Shown in pieces: positions 44,303 through 51,868 of a stretch of 64,000 nucleotides of DNA. Origin of the DNA: Nocardioides palaemonis (lineage in GTDB: Bacteria; Actinomycetota; Actinomycetes; Propionibacteriales; Nocardioidaceae); contig NZ_JAGVQR010000003.1 in assembly GCF_018275325.1 (NCBI RefSeq), positions 1 through 64,000 on the forward strand. Direction: 5' to 3'. A program made the position numbers and the translations under genes. The notes under the pieces are model-generated. The model made no database searches. It had not been told where the DNA came from and saw only the letters and a program-made list of their open reading frames with translations. Numbering within the stretch: the stretch's first letter is position 1; each line of letters opens with the position of its first letter.

Positions 44303-44680
44303 GAGTGGGTCGGCCGGGCGGCCGCGGCGCGTCACCTCCGGGTGGCGGGTCGAGGAAGGTCCGGGCTCCACAGGGCAGGGTGGTGGCCAACAGCCACCCG
44401 GGGAAACCCGCGGGATCAGTGCCACAGAGAACAGACCGCCACGCTCGGCTCCGGCCGGGCGCGGCAAGGGTGAAACGGTGGTGCAAGAGACCACCAGTGC
44501 GCCGGGCGACCGGCGCAGCTAGGCAAACCCCACCCGGAGCAAGATCAGACAGGATGCGTCCGAGGGCGGCCCGCCCGAGCATCCGGGTAGATCGCACCAG
44601 GCGGCCGGCAACGGTCGTCGCAGATGGATGGTCGCCCCCGCAGCAGCGGGACAGAACCCGGCCTACAGGCCGGCCCACTC
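44303..44680 (+). ncRNA. rnpB: RNase P RNA (class A)
   Basis: Bacterial RNase P RNA, the ribozyme that trims tRNA 5' ends. The P1 helix pairs GAGTGGGTCGGCC at the 5' end with GGCCGGCCCACTC at the 3' end. Conserved core elements occur in order: GAGGAAGGTCCGGGCTCC, CACAGAGAACAGACCGCC, GGTGAAACGGTGGTGCAAGA, GAGACCACCAGTGC, AGGCAAACCCCACCCGGAGC and the 3' core ACAGAACCCGGCCTACAGGC. Ends were set from the P1 helix and are approximate. The repeats from 44695 on start just after it. Confidence 0.96.
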
Positions 44681-44694
44681 CTCACCGGCCTCTT

Positions 44695-44860
44695 CGGTGG
44701 TTGAGGTCCTCCCCGCGACTCGGTGGTTGAGGTCCTCCCCGCGACTCGGTGGTTGAGGTGCTCCCCGCGACTCGGTGGTTGAGGTGCTCCCGCGACTCGG
44801 TGGTTGAAGTGCTCCCCGCGACTCGGTGGTTGAGGTGCGAGCGCAGCGAGCCTCGAAACC
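44695..44860 (+). repeat. Five 26-bp tandem repeats ending in a palindromic repeat
   Basis: Units start CGGTGGTTGAGGT and end CCGCGACT, at 44695, 44721, 44747, 44773 (25 bp) and 44798. A sixth, 44824-44860, shares the start but continues as GAGCGCAGCGAGCCTCGAAA, a form of intergenic element common in such genomes. Copies differ at one or two positions. They directly follow rnpB and may alter its 3' end or be neutral. Confidence 0.85.
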
Positions 44861-45224
44861 ACTGCTCGAGCACGAGACCCAGGACCGCTCGCGATGGCAC
44901 GCCCGGGCGGTCCGGGTGTCCCCCCAAGAACAGAGGCGCACGTGCGGCGGATGAGGCCCCGCCCGAGCGAGGACGCGGGCGCGAACCACCGCACGTGCGG
45001 CGGACGTACGTCATCGCCGTACACGTGTCCGTGTACGTGCCCTCGACGTGATGGGCGGAGGGCGACAGGTCGGACACGTGTGCCCGAACAGGCAGCTGCG
45101 AACATCCGGATCTGCCGATCACAGTGTGCCCTCACGACTCGCTGCGCACTGGGTGACCGATTGGCCGCTCGGGCGAGACGCCCCTCGGGGTGTCATGCTC
45201 CCTCCAGGCGCAGAGCCTGCTGGG
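44861..45224. other. Non-coding stretch with a hairpin and a direct repeat
   Basis: About 360 bases before the next gene. CGCACGTGCGGCGGA occurs twice (44937-44951 and 44990-45004). CGTACACG-TGTC-CGTGTACG at 45018-45037 is a perfect 8-bp palindrome that could be an operator or hairpin. Open frames run through but lack ribosome sites or recognisable products. Confidence 0.45.
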
Positions 45225-45650
45225 ATGGGGCGTGTGTACGTTCGGTTCCAGTCCCCCGTGCCAGGCAGACGAGGCGTGCACATCGGAGTGTTCGGGCTGA
45301 CCAACCGCCTCGGCCGAGCGGGCGAGCTCAGCGAGGACGAGCACCGTGACTGGCGCGCCGGCAACGACTGGTTCAACGCTGCCTACCCGAACCCCAGCGA
45401 CACCGATCCTGCCGTCTACGACGACCGCGTGCACCCGCTGGCAACCGCGTGGTTCAAGGAGTCGGCCACCCACCTGCTGAGTCGGGTGCCGCGATACCTG
45501 GAGATCCTCGAGCAGCATGGTGTTCCATGCGTGCGGGTGGAGTCGGAGGACCCGGGCCGAGTCGTCTACGAGGACGACGTACAGGTCGTGGTCGTGCCGC
45601 ACGACCCCTCGGCAGCCACGTCCCACCACCCCTCGCAGCAGTCGACCTGA
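45225..45650 (+). CDS. Conserved hypothetical protein
   Basis: A 141-residue soluble protein starting MGRVYVRFQSPVPGRRGVHI, followed by FGLTNRLGRAGELSEDEHRD and ending ACVRVESED-like VPCVRVESEDPGRVVYEDDV. The mix of strands and helices suggests a compact alpha/beta domain. I recognise it only as a hypothetical protein typical of this group. The ATG at 45225 is chosen because the protein-like region begins there; GTG codons six and nine bases downstream are alternatives. Monocistronic by spacing. Confidence 0.7.
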   Translation: MGRVYVRFQSPVPGRRGVHIGVFGLTNRLGRAGELSEDEHRDWRAGNDWFNAAYPNPSDTDPAVYDDRVHPLATAWFKESATHLLSRVPRYLEILEQHGVPCVRVESEDPGRVVYEDDVQVVVVPHDPSAATSHHPSQQST

Positions 45651-45768
45651 CGTCTGGACGTGCCGCGTCGAGGGGTGTGTCGCTCGCTCGCGAGCTGGCC
45701 GCAACCGCGGCCCACTCCCCTCGCGTCGCCCCCGGTTCGACCTCAGGTGCACGTGAACACCTACCGTC

Positions 45769-46305
45769 ATGGTCGTGAGCACACGGGACGAGGGCGGGTC
45801 GGGCGTGTCCGACGACTTCAAGAAGGCCTTCCGGCACCACCCCGCGGGCGTGGCACTGCTGGTCACGCTGCACGACGGGGTGCCGCACGGCCTGGCAGCC
45901 TCGAGCGTCGCCTCGGTGAGCGCGGATCCTCCGATGCTCTCCTTCTCCGTGACCAGGACGGGGGCATCCGCACGCGCACTGGTGGCGGCCGAGGAAGTGA
46001 GCGTCGTGCTGCTGGGCGAGCACCAGGCGCGCCTGGCGGTCGACTTCGCGACGCGCGGAGCACCGCGGTTCACCCGCGAGCAGGGCTGGCACCGCAGCAG
46101 ATCGGTCCTCGAGCTCGACGGTGCGCCTCTCACGCTGCACACCCGGACGACCTGCGTCGTGCCGGCCGGAGCGTCGTGGCTGGTGCTGGCCGAGGTGACC
46201 CGGATCCACCACGGCGAGCCCGCCGCGCCGCTGGTCTACCACGACCGCACCTACCGGACGCTCGGTCCGCCACCTGTCGCGGAGCAGGACCTTCACCGGA
46301 CCTGA
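45769..46305 (+). CDS. Flavin reductase-family (FMN-binding split-barrel) protein
   Basis: A 178-residue flavin reductase-like protein. SDDFKKAFRHHPAGVALLVT, then GVPHGLAASSVASVSADPPM and LSFSVTRTG form the FMN-binding split barrel, including the T/S-rich phosphate loop. Members reduce FMN for two-component monooxygenases or act alone. The late motif HHGEPAAPLVYHDRTYRTL is conserved in the family. Start ATG 45769, or GTG 45775. No oxygenase partner is nearby, so the physiological electron acceptor is unknown. Confidence 0.9.
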   Translation: MVVSTRDEGGSGVSDDFKKAFRHHPAGVALLVTLHDGVPHGLAASSVASVSADPPMLSFSVTRTGASARALVAAEEVSVVLLGEHQARLAVDFATRGAPRFTREQGWHRSRSVLELDGAPLTLHTRTTCVVPAGASWLVLAEVTRIHHGEPAAPLVYHDRTYRTLGPPPVAEQDLHRT

Positions 46306-46331
46306 TCGAACACACGTTCTAACCTTGGCGG

Positions 46332-46568
46332 ATGCCGCGCACCCCGCCCTTCCACGTGTGGGTCGACCTGACCGGCACGTGGCGAGGCGCCGCACCGGGG
46401 GTGCTGCTCGCGTGGCGGCACACCGACCGGCGGGGCTGGGAGGCGTGGGTGGTGCGGGTCGAGTCGTACTCCACGGGCCGGGGCGCGGAGGTGCAGCTGG
46501 TCCAGGCGTGGGTGCCGGCGGCGCTGGTGCGCCCCGCGGTCAGCGACCCTGGCCGAGCTCGCGCTTGA
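46332..46568 (+). CDS. Small hypothetical protein
   Basis: A 78-residue protein with PFHVWVDLTGTWRGAAPGVL, then LAWRHTDRRGWEAWVVRVES. It looks like one small beta-rich domain with many Trp. Its last 29 bases overlap the end of the minus-strand gene below. The frame has the core genome's codon style. No family assignment. Confidence 0.6.
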   Translation: MPRTPPFHVWVDLTGTWRGAAPGVLLAWRHTDRRGWEAWVVRVESYSTGRGAEVQLVQAWVPAALVRPAVSDPGRARA

Positions 46569-46911
46569 GCTTCTCGCTCTGCTCGCGGAGCCGCTCGTGG
46601 GAGGCCGCGGCCTCCTCGCGTAGCTGGGCGACACGGGTGTTGAAGCCGTCGAGGAACGAGCGGACCGACCGCGGGTCGATGCGGTCGAACTCGCCGGAGA
46701 GCTGGATGTGGTCCTGCTGAAGGCTGAAGCCGGTGTCGCGGAACTCCTGCCGGAAGACCCGGTCCTCGAAGTCGTCGACCTCGCGGTTGAAGTAGACGAC
46801 GACCTTGTAGGGATCGCCGGACTGGTAGTCGTCGCGCGTGTGGACGCCTACGTCCTCGACGGCGAGCGGCTCGATCCCGCCCACGCGGGTCGATCGACGA
46901 AGACTGGGCAT
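46540..46911 (-). CDS. Hypothetical protein with C-terminal coiled coil
   Basis: A 123-residue soluble protein. GDPYKVVVYFNREVDDFEDR and FSLQQDHIQLSGEFDRIDPR make a beta-containing half, and VAQLREEAAASHERLREQSE then KLKRELGQG a charged coiled coil. No signal peptide. It overlaps the convergent plus-strand gene by 29 bases at its end. Function unknown. Confidence 0.75.
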   Translation of the reverse strand: MPSLRRSTRVGGIEPLAVEDVGVHTRDDYQSGDPYKVVVYFNREVDDFEDRVFRQEFRDTGFSLQQDHIQLSGEFDRIDPRSVRSFLDGFNTRVAQLREEAAASHERLREQSEKLKRELGQGR

Positions 46912-47073
46912 GGCTCCCCCTCAGGTCTCGATCCCTGCTCCGACGATAGACCCCGGCGACCGCGAGCGGAGCCCGATCGCTCCGGCCGACGGGCCCGGGG
47001 CTCCCAGCATTTGGTGATGCAGGTGGCATGCCCCGACCCCTAGCCTCCGGGACACCCGACCCAGGAGGCTCCC

Positions 47074-47739
47074 GTGCGCCGACCGCTGACCGCTGCCCTG
47101 TCCCTGCTGCTCGCCTCCGGCGTCGGGCTGACGTCGCTCGACGCGGCGAGCGCTGACACCCCGGTGCTCGAGAAGCCGAAGCCGACGACGAAGGTCGTGA
47201 CCGCGCCGGTGGACATCTGGAAGGCCTCGGCCGCACAGACGCCCGGCGGCCCGGTCGACTACTGCGCCGTGACGGTCTTCGCGGTGTTCCCCGAGGTCGC
47301 CGGCTTCACGGCGACGACGGCGGACTACGTCATCACCATCCCCGGGGCTGCGCCGAGTGCGAGGAGCGACGTCCTCGCGGCGCCCTTCGACGACCAGTTC
47401 CAGTGGGGTCCGCTGGCCCGCAGCGCTCCGACCGGTCAGCACCAAGCGGTCCTCGGCGGGCAACCCTTCGTGTGGAAGGCCGGCAGCGGCGACTGCGAGG
47501 CCGAGTACGCCAAGGCCGTCGCGTGGTACTCCCCCACCGTCACCATCACCTACGGGGCGAGCGGCAGGTGCGCGGCCGCGATCAACTCCTACAACGCCGC
47601 CGACCGCGCGGTGAAGCAGGCTCGCAAGCGGGTCGAGAAGGCACGGACCCCGGCCCAGACGGCCGCGGCCCGAGCCCAGCTCAGGTCCGCGAAGGCCACG
47701 CTCGTCAAGGCGAGGAAGAAGTACCAGAAGAAGTGCTGA
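47074..47739 (+). CDS. Secreted protein with Lys-rich C-terminus
   Basis: A 221-residue exported protein. Signal: RRPLTAALSLLLASGVGLTS, with cleavage near ASA-D. The mature domain has PVDYCAVTVFAVFPEVAGFT and GDCEAEYAKAVAWYSP with paired Cys, then RCAAAINSYNAADRAVKQAR and a repetitive basic tail (KATLVKARKKYQKKC). AGGAGG lies upstream of the GTG start. The tail could bind anionic polymers such as teichoic acid or DNA. Family unknown. Confidence 0.75.
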   Translation: MRRPLTAALSLLLASGVGLTSLDAASADTPVLEKPKPTTKVVTAPVDIWKASAAQTPGGPVDYCAVTVFAVFPEVAGFTATTADYVITIPGAAPSARSDVLAAPFDDQFQWGPLARSAPTGQHQAVLGGQPFVWKAGSGDCEAEYAKAVAWYSPTVTITYGASGRCAAAINSYNAADRAVKQARKRVEKARTPAQTAAARAQLRSAKATLVKARKKYQKKC

Positions 47740-47867
47740 GCACGCCCGCCCCTCCACCTCCCACCCGGAGGGATGGGCGCCGCGTGTGTGCGACCGGATC
47801 GCTGGCTAGCGTCGAGGTCATCGACCCGCACGGCCGCTGCCGGCGGGCGCCTCCCCTGACCCTGGAG

Positions 47868-48404
47868 ATGCCGGTGACGCTGACGACTCCTCCCCTCGCT
47901 GCCGTGCCCGACGAGCCGGCCGAGGGCCTCGACCCGCTCGTGGCCAGGGTCGGCGCCGGCGACACCGCGGCACTGGCCGCGCTCTACGACGCGACCTCCG
48001 CGTCGGTGTTCGGCCTCGCGCTCAACGTCCTCGGCGACGAGGACCTGGCCGCGGACGTCACCGTGCAGACCTTCGCCGAGGTGTGGCGGGCCGCCCCGCA
48101 CCTCACCCCGGACCACGGTCCCGCGGACGCGTGGATCGTGGCGACCGGCCACCGGCTCGCGGTCGCGCAGGTACGCACCGGTGGGAGCGCCGTGCCGGTC
48201 GGCCCGCACCTTGCGAACCCGCTGCTCGACGACCTCCCTGCGGACGAGCAGCACGCGATCCGCCTCACCTACTTCGGGGGTCGCACCTGTGCCGAGGTGG
48301 CTCGCAGGACCGGGACCGACGACCACGTCGTGGTCGGTCGGATCGGGTCCGCGCTGCGGGCGATCCGCCTGGCAGCCCGGCGGGGCGAGGCGGACGTCGC
48401 CTGA
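47868..48404 (+). CDS. Divergent ECF-like sigma factor
   Basis: A 178-residue protein resembling an ECF sigma factor. Region 2: GDTAALAALYDATSASVFGL, then LGDEDLAADVTVQTFAEVWR, the core-binding helix pattern. Region 4: LPADEQHAIRLTYFGGRTCA, then EVARRTGTDDHVVVGRIGSA, which fits the -35-recognition HTH though with a weak recognition helix. It starts at ATG 47868; ribosome-site spacing is short. No anti-sigma gene follows. Convergent with the kinase gene, 12 bp away. It may regulate the neighbouring secreted protein or kinase locus, but no target site was seen. Confidence 0.8.
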   Translation: MPVTLTTPPLAAVPDEPAEGLDPLVARVGAGDTAALAALYDATSASVFGLALNVLGDEDLAADVTVQTFAEVWRAAPHLTPDHGPADAWIVATGHRLAVAQVRTGGSAVPVGPHLANPLLDDLPADEQHAIRLTYFGGRTCAEVARRTGTDDHVVVGRIGSALRAIRLAARRGEADVA

Positions 48405-48416
48405 CCGGACCGGCCG

Positions 48417-49277
48417 TCACGCGCGGTCGAGCACCGCGCCGAGGCCGTCGTGGACCCCGAGCATGCTCGGTCGCGCGCCGGGGTCGTCGGCCAGGCAGGC
48501 GTCGAGCAGGTCGACGAGGTCGCGCGGCAGCCGCGGTCGCAGCGCGGCGACCGACGGCGCGCCTCGCGTGAGCTGGAGGAAGTCGCCGCGGGCGAAGGCC
48601 GCCCGCTCGGCCGCGTCCTGCGGGGCGAACGGGCGTACGCCGGTGGCCGCCTCGTAGAGGGTGACCCCCAGGCCCCAGGCATCGGCCGCCGTGGTCACTT
48701 GGCCTCCGCGGGCCTGCTCGGGCGAGAGGAACTCCTGGGTCCCGAGGCCGCGGCGCACCGGTCCGGGCGCTCGGGTGATGCTGAGGTCGAGCAGGGTGGC
48801 GGTCCCGCCCTCGCCCATCACGTTGGCGGGCCGGACGTCGAGGTGCACGTAGCCGCGTCCGTGCAGGTAGTGCAGCGCCGAGGCGAGCTGCTGGCCGAGG
48901 TGGCACAGGTCGGCGACCGGCAGGCGCCGACGTCGCTCGTCGACGATCTCCTCCAGGGTCATCCCGACGTGGGTCTCGAGCACGACGACGGGCGCGTGCA
49001 CGCCCTCGACGGTCTCGAAGGCGCGGGCGAGGTGCGGGTGGGCGAGCTCCTTGAGCAGCCAGCCCTCCTGCAGCAGGCGGTGCCGCACGCGCGACACGTC
49101 GGCGCGGTCCGGGCGGATCGTCTTGGCGACGCAGCTGCACAGCCGCTCCAGCGACCACACCTCGTAGACGTCGAGGGCGGAGCCGCGCGAGAGCAGCTCG
49201 ACGACCTCGTAGCCGGGCGCGATCAGCTCCCCCGGGGCCAGCACCTCGGGCTCGGTCGCGGTGGCTGCGTGGATCAT
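48417..49277 (-). CDS. Ser/Thr protein kinase, atypical catalytic loop
   Basis: A 286-residue soluble kinase. Gly-rich loop LLSRGSALDVYEV is degenerate; the ATP-anchoring Lys is in CVAKTIRPD. The catalytic loop is GYVHLDVRPANVM, where HRD reads HLD (Asp kept), and DFG reads DLS in LLDLSITRA (Asp kept). APE-like: FLSPEQARGG. The domain ends near residue 275 without a sensor or membrane segment, unlike PknB types. It overlaps the ABC transporter by ATGA and lies downstream of a short Ser/Thr-rich peptide gene, a possible substrate. It may be active or may only bind nucleotide. Confidence 0.85.
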   Translation of the reverse strand: MIHAATATEPEVLAPGELIAPGYEVVELLSRGSALDVYEVWSLERLCSCVAKTIRPDRADVSRVRHRLLQEGWLLKELAHPHLARAFETVEGVHAPVVVLETHVGMTLEEIVDERRRRLPVADLCHLGQQLASALHYLHGRGYVHLDVRPANVMGEGGTATLLDLSITRAPGPVRRGLGTQEFLSPEQARGGQVTTAADAWGLGVTLYEAATGVRPFAPQDAAERAAFARGDFLQLTRGAPSVAALRPRLPRDLVDLLDACLADDPGARPSMLGVHDGLGAVLDRA

Positions 49278-51088
49278 GCCGCCCCCACCTCCGCCCCGTC
49301 GTGCGCCCCGGCTTCCTCGTCGGTGCCCATCGCGCGCTGCGCGTGCCACAGGCCGGCGTACGTCCCGCCGGCCGCGAGCAGCTCGGCGTGGGTGCCGCGC
49401 TCGACGACGCGACCCGCGTCCATGACCAGGATCGTCGTGGCGTGGCGGACGGCACCGAGGCTGTGGGACACCACGACCGTGGTGCGGCCCGTCATCAGCC
49501 GCCGGAGCGGGCCGGCGACCCGCTGCTCCGACAGGGCGTCGAGGCCGGTGGTGGGTTCGTCGAGCAGGAGCACCGGCGCGTCGCGCAGCAGCGCCCGGGC
49601 GATCGCCACCCGCTGCGCCTGCCCGCCCGACAGCCGGCGGCCCCGCTCCCCCACCGGCGTGTCGTAGCCCTGGGGCATCGCGACGACGAAGTCGTGCGCG
49701 TCGGCCGCGCGGGCCGCCTCCTCGACCTCCGCCGTGGTGGCGTGCGGCCGCCCGAAGGCGATGTTGTCGCGGACGGTGCCGTCGACCAGCAGCGTCTCCT
49801 GCAGCACCACGGCCACGGCGTCGCGCACGGACGCGCGGGTCAGGTCGCGCAGGTCGTGACCGCCCATCCGGACGGAGCCGTCGTCGGGGTCGAGGCTGCG
49901 CATGAGCAGCCCGGCGAGGGTCGACTTGCCGGCGCCGCTCGCGCCGACGACGGCGACCACGTCGCCCGGCCGCGCGGTGAACGACAGGTCCTGCACGGCG
50001 GGCTCGGCTGCTCCGGGATAGGTGTAGGACACGGACTCGAAGGTGAGGTCGCCCGCGCCACCCGCGAGCGCGACGGCCCCGGGCCGGTCCGACGGGAGCG
50101 TCGGCTCGTCGAGGAGCTCGACGACGCGCTCGGCGCCGGCCGCGGCGGAGAACGCCGTGGTGACCGCGCTGCCCAGGCCGCGGGCCGGCCCGTAGAGCCG
50201 GCTGAGGAAGGTGAGGAAGGCGAGCAGGCCGCCGACGCTGAGCCGGTCCTGTGCGAGCAGCCAGGCGCCGGTGCCGATGACGACCAGCGCGCCGGCGAGC
50301 TCGATCAGGTCGAGGGTCGGGACGTAGACCGAGCGCAGCCGCGCGGACGCCATCTCCGCGCGGTACTTCGCCTCGGCCTCGCCGGCGTAGCGCGCGACCT
50401 CGCGCTCGCCCTGGTCGTAGGCCTGCACCAGCGGCAGCGTGCTCAGTGTCTGCTCCAGCGACGCGCTGAGGGCGCCCGAGCGGCGCTGGCGCTCGCGCGA
50501 GATCTCCTTGAGCCGGCGGGCGAACCAGCGCGAGGTCACCCAGAACAGGGGCGTGACCACCAGTGCGACGAGCGCGAGGAGCGGCTGGAGCAGCACGAGC
50601 GCGACGGAGAAGAAGACCAGCTGGAGCAGTGACGACACCGCCCGGCTGGTCCCCGACACGAGGAACGCCTCGATCGCCGAGACGTCGCCCGACACCCGGC
50701 TCATCACGTCGCCGAGGCGATGTCGGCCGAGGAACTCCAGGGGCACGCGCTGCAGGTGGTCGAGCAGCGCGGTGCGCAGGTCGACCACGAAGCGCTGGCT
50801 GAGCCAGGTCGACAGCATCCGGTCGGCGCCGTCGCACGCCGCCTGCACGAGGGTCAGACCGACATAGGTCGCGGCGACCCACGGGAAGAGGCCGAAGTCG
50901 CGCGGCACGAGCACGTCGTCGACGACGACCTTGAACAGCCAGATCTCGACCGAGAGCAGCGCGGGGCTGACCGCGGCCAGCACGAGCGCCACCAGCATCC
51001 AGCCGCGGCGCGGCGCGGCGTAGGGCCAGAAGCGGCGCAGCACCTCGCGCACCGGGAGACCCGGGCGGGTGCGGTGCGTGCGGCTCAT
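49274..51088 (-). CDS. ABC exporter (fused membrane and ATPase domains)
   Basis: A 604-residue half-exporter of the type I ABC family. Six membrane helices occur in residues about 25-320, and the ATPase in 350-585: Walker A GASGAGKST, Q-loop VVLQETLLVDG, signature RRLSGGQAQRVAIARAL, Walker B VLLLDEPTTGLD, switch VSHS. No N-terminal C39 peptidase, so it does not itself cut a leader peptide. It homodimerises to export lipids, drugs or peptides. ATG 51088 has GGAG upstream. It follows the 45-residue peptide gene after a hairpin and overlaps the kinase gene by four bases, so all three may be one transcript. Confidence 0.92.
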   Translation of the reverse strand: MSRTHRTRPGLPVREVLRRFWPYAAPRRGWMLVALVLAAVSPALLSVEIWLFKVVVDDVLVPRDFGLFPWVAATYVGLTLVQAACDGADRMLSTWLSQRFVVDLRTALLDHLQRVPLEFLGRHRLGDVMSRVSGDVSAIEAFLVSGTSRAVSSLLQLVFFSVALVLLQPLLALVALVVTPLFWVTSRWFARRLKEISRERQRRSGALSASLEQTLSTLPLVQAYDQGEREVARYAGEAEAKYRAEMASARLRSVYVPTLDLIELAGALVVIGTGAWLLAQDRLSVGGLLAFLTFLSRLYGPARGLGSAVTTAFSAAAGAERVVELLDEPTLPSDRPGAVALAGGAGDLTFESVSYTYPGAAEPAVQDLSFTARPGDVVAVVGASGAGKSTLAGLLMRSLDPDDGSVRMGGHDLRDLTRASVRDAVAVVLQETLLVDGTVRDNIAFGRPHATTAEVEEAARAADAHDFVVAMPQGYDTPVGERGRRLSGGQAQRVAIARALLRDAPVLLLDEPTTGLDALSEQRVAGPLRRLMTGRTTVVVSHSLGAVRHATTILVMDAGRVVERGTHAELLAAGGTYAGLWHAQRAMGTDEEAGAHDGAEVGAA

Positions 51089-51125
51089 CGGGGCTCCGGT
51101 GCTCGTGGTCAGGGGGAAAGAAAGG

Positions 51126-51167
51126 GACCGGGGACGGGCGAGGGGTGGGGTCTCGCCCGTCCCCGGT
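51126..51167 (-). terminator. Strong hairpin with T-rich tail between peptide and exporter genes
   Basis: The 14-bp perfect stem CCGGGGACGGGCGA / TCGCCCGTCCCCGG (51128-51141 with 51153-51166) can be extended by one or two pairs. On the minus strand it is followed by CCTTTCTTTCC, a pyrimidine/T-rich tract. It lies 8 bases after the stop codon of the peptide gene and about 40 before the exporter start, so it fits a partial terminator that would leave more peptide than exporter mRNA. Confidence 0.75.
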
Positions 51168-51174
51168 GGCTCGG

Positions 51175-51312
51175 TCAGTGACCGGTCCGGGTGCTGGTGC
51201 CCGTGCTGGTACCGCCGTTGGTGCTGGTGCTGGTGTTGGTGCTGGTCGACATGCCGCTGCTGTTGCGGCCGCGTCCGCGACGCCGACGCGTCGAGTAGGC
51301 GCTGAATCCCAT
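51175..51312 (-). CDS. 45-residue Arg- and Ser/Thr-rich small peptide
   Basis: A short frame read on the minus strand: ATG 51312, stop TGA 51175-51177. The start has GAGAGGAGGAGTC immediately before it, an excellent ribosome site. The first part is MGFSAYSTRRRRGRGRNSSG, the rest a low-complexity tail of Ser, Thr, Asn and Gly (MSTSTNTSTSTNGG, then TSTGTSTRTGH). There is no Cys, no signal peptide and no known leader motif, so classical lanthipeptide or sactipeptide types are unlikely. It heads the exporter/kinase unit, separated by the hairpin above. Candidate small exported, modified or phosphorylated peptide; the call as coding is itself not certain. Confidence 0.6.
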   Translation of the reverse strand: MGFSAYSTRRRRGRGRNSSGMSTSTNTSTSTNGGTSTGTSTRTGH

Positions 51313-51387
51313 GACTCCTCCTCTCGTAGGTCTCTGGCCGGCCGGTCCGCTGGGGGGTTTCCGGTGGTCCGGCTGATGAGGAAGACG

Positions 51388-51648
51388 CTAGGCGCGCAGG
51401 GGTGCGGTCCGGCAGATGTCCGTTGGTACTAGGACCCCCGTACACCCCCGTCCGCGGCGCTCACGGGGCCCGACGAAGAACGGGGCCACGACGAGGTGCA
51501 GCTCGTCGGCCGCGGACGCGGTGAGGAACCGGGTGTGGACCTGCCCACCGCCCTCGACCATCAGCCGTCGTACGCCGCGGTCGAGCAGGTCGCCGCAGAG
51601 CCGGACCACGTCGACCTCCGGACCCGCGTCGACTATGGTCGCGACGTC
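51388..51648 (-). pseudogene. RibD-C / dihydrofolate reductase-like remnant
   Basis: The frame contains GDLLDRGVRRLMVEGGGQVH and then FLTASAADELHLVVAPFFVG, which match the C-terminal part of RibD/pyrimidine-reductase-like proteins (the VEGG loop). The N-terminal two-thirds of that family are missing and the frame extends upstream only as low-complexity sequence, and the tail after VAPFFVG is not family-like. It is therefore read as a decayed fragment. It lies upstream of the small peptide gene on the same strand. Confidence 0.65.
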
Positions 51649-51868
51649 GCCCAGCCGGCGCCGCACCCAGCCGGCGCCGCACCCACCGACGCCACCGCCC
51701 AGCCGAGGGGCCGACGCCGAGGGCGGAGAGGAGCAGGACGAGGCCGACCGCGCAGCAGAGCAGGCCACGACGCACCGCCACGTCCGACCTCCCGTCCGAC
51801 CTCCCGTCCGGGGTCACGACCGGATCACCCGGCCACTGACGGGAGGACGGTGCGGACGCCCGGACGGT

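Noticed and set aside
44695..44860. CRISPR-like repeats after rnpB
   Set aside because: 26-bp units are contiguous without spacers and degrade into a common intergenic palindrome.
49274..51088. Peptidase-containing (C39) bacteriocin exporter
   Set aside because: The protein begins directly with the membrane domain; there is no N-terminal Cys protease region.
51175..51312. Lanthipeptide precursor
   Set aside because: The peptide has no cysteine and no lanthionine synthetase or cyclase is encoded nearby.
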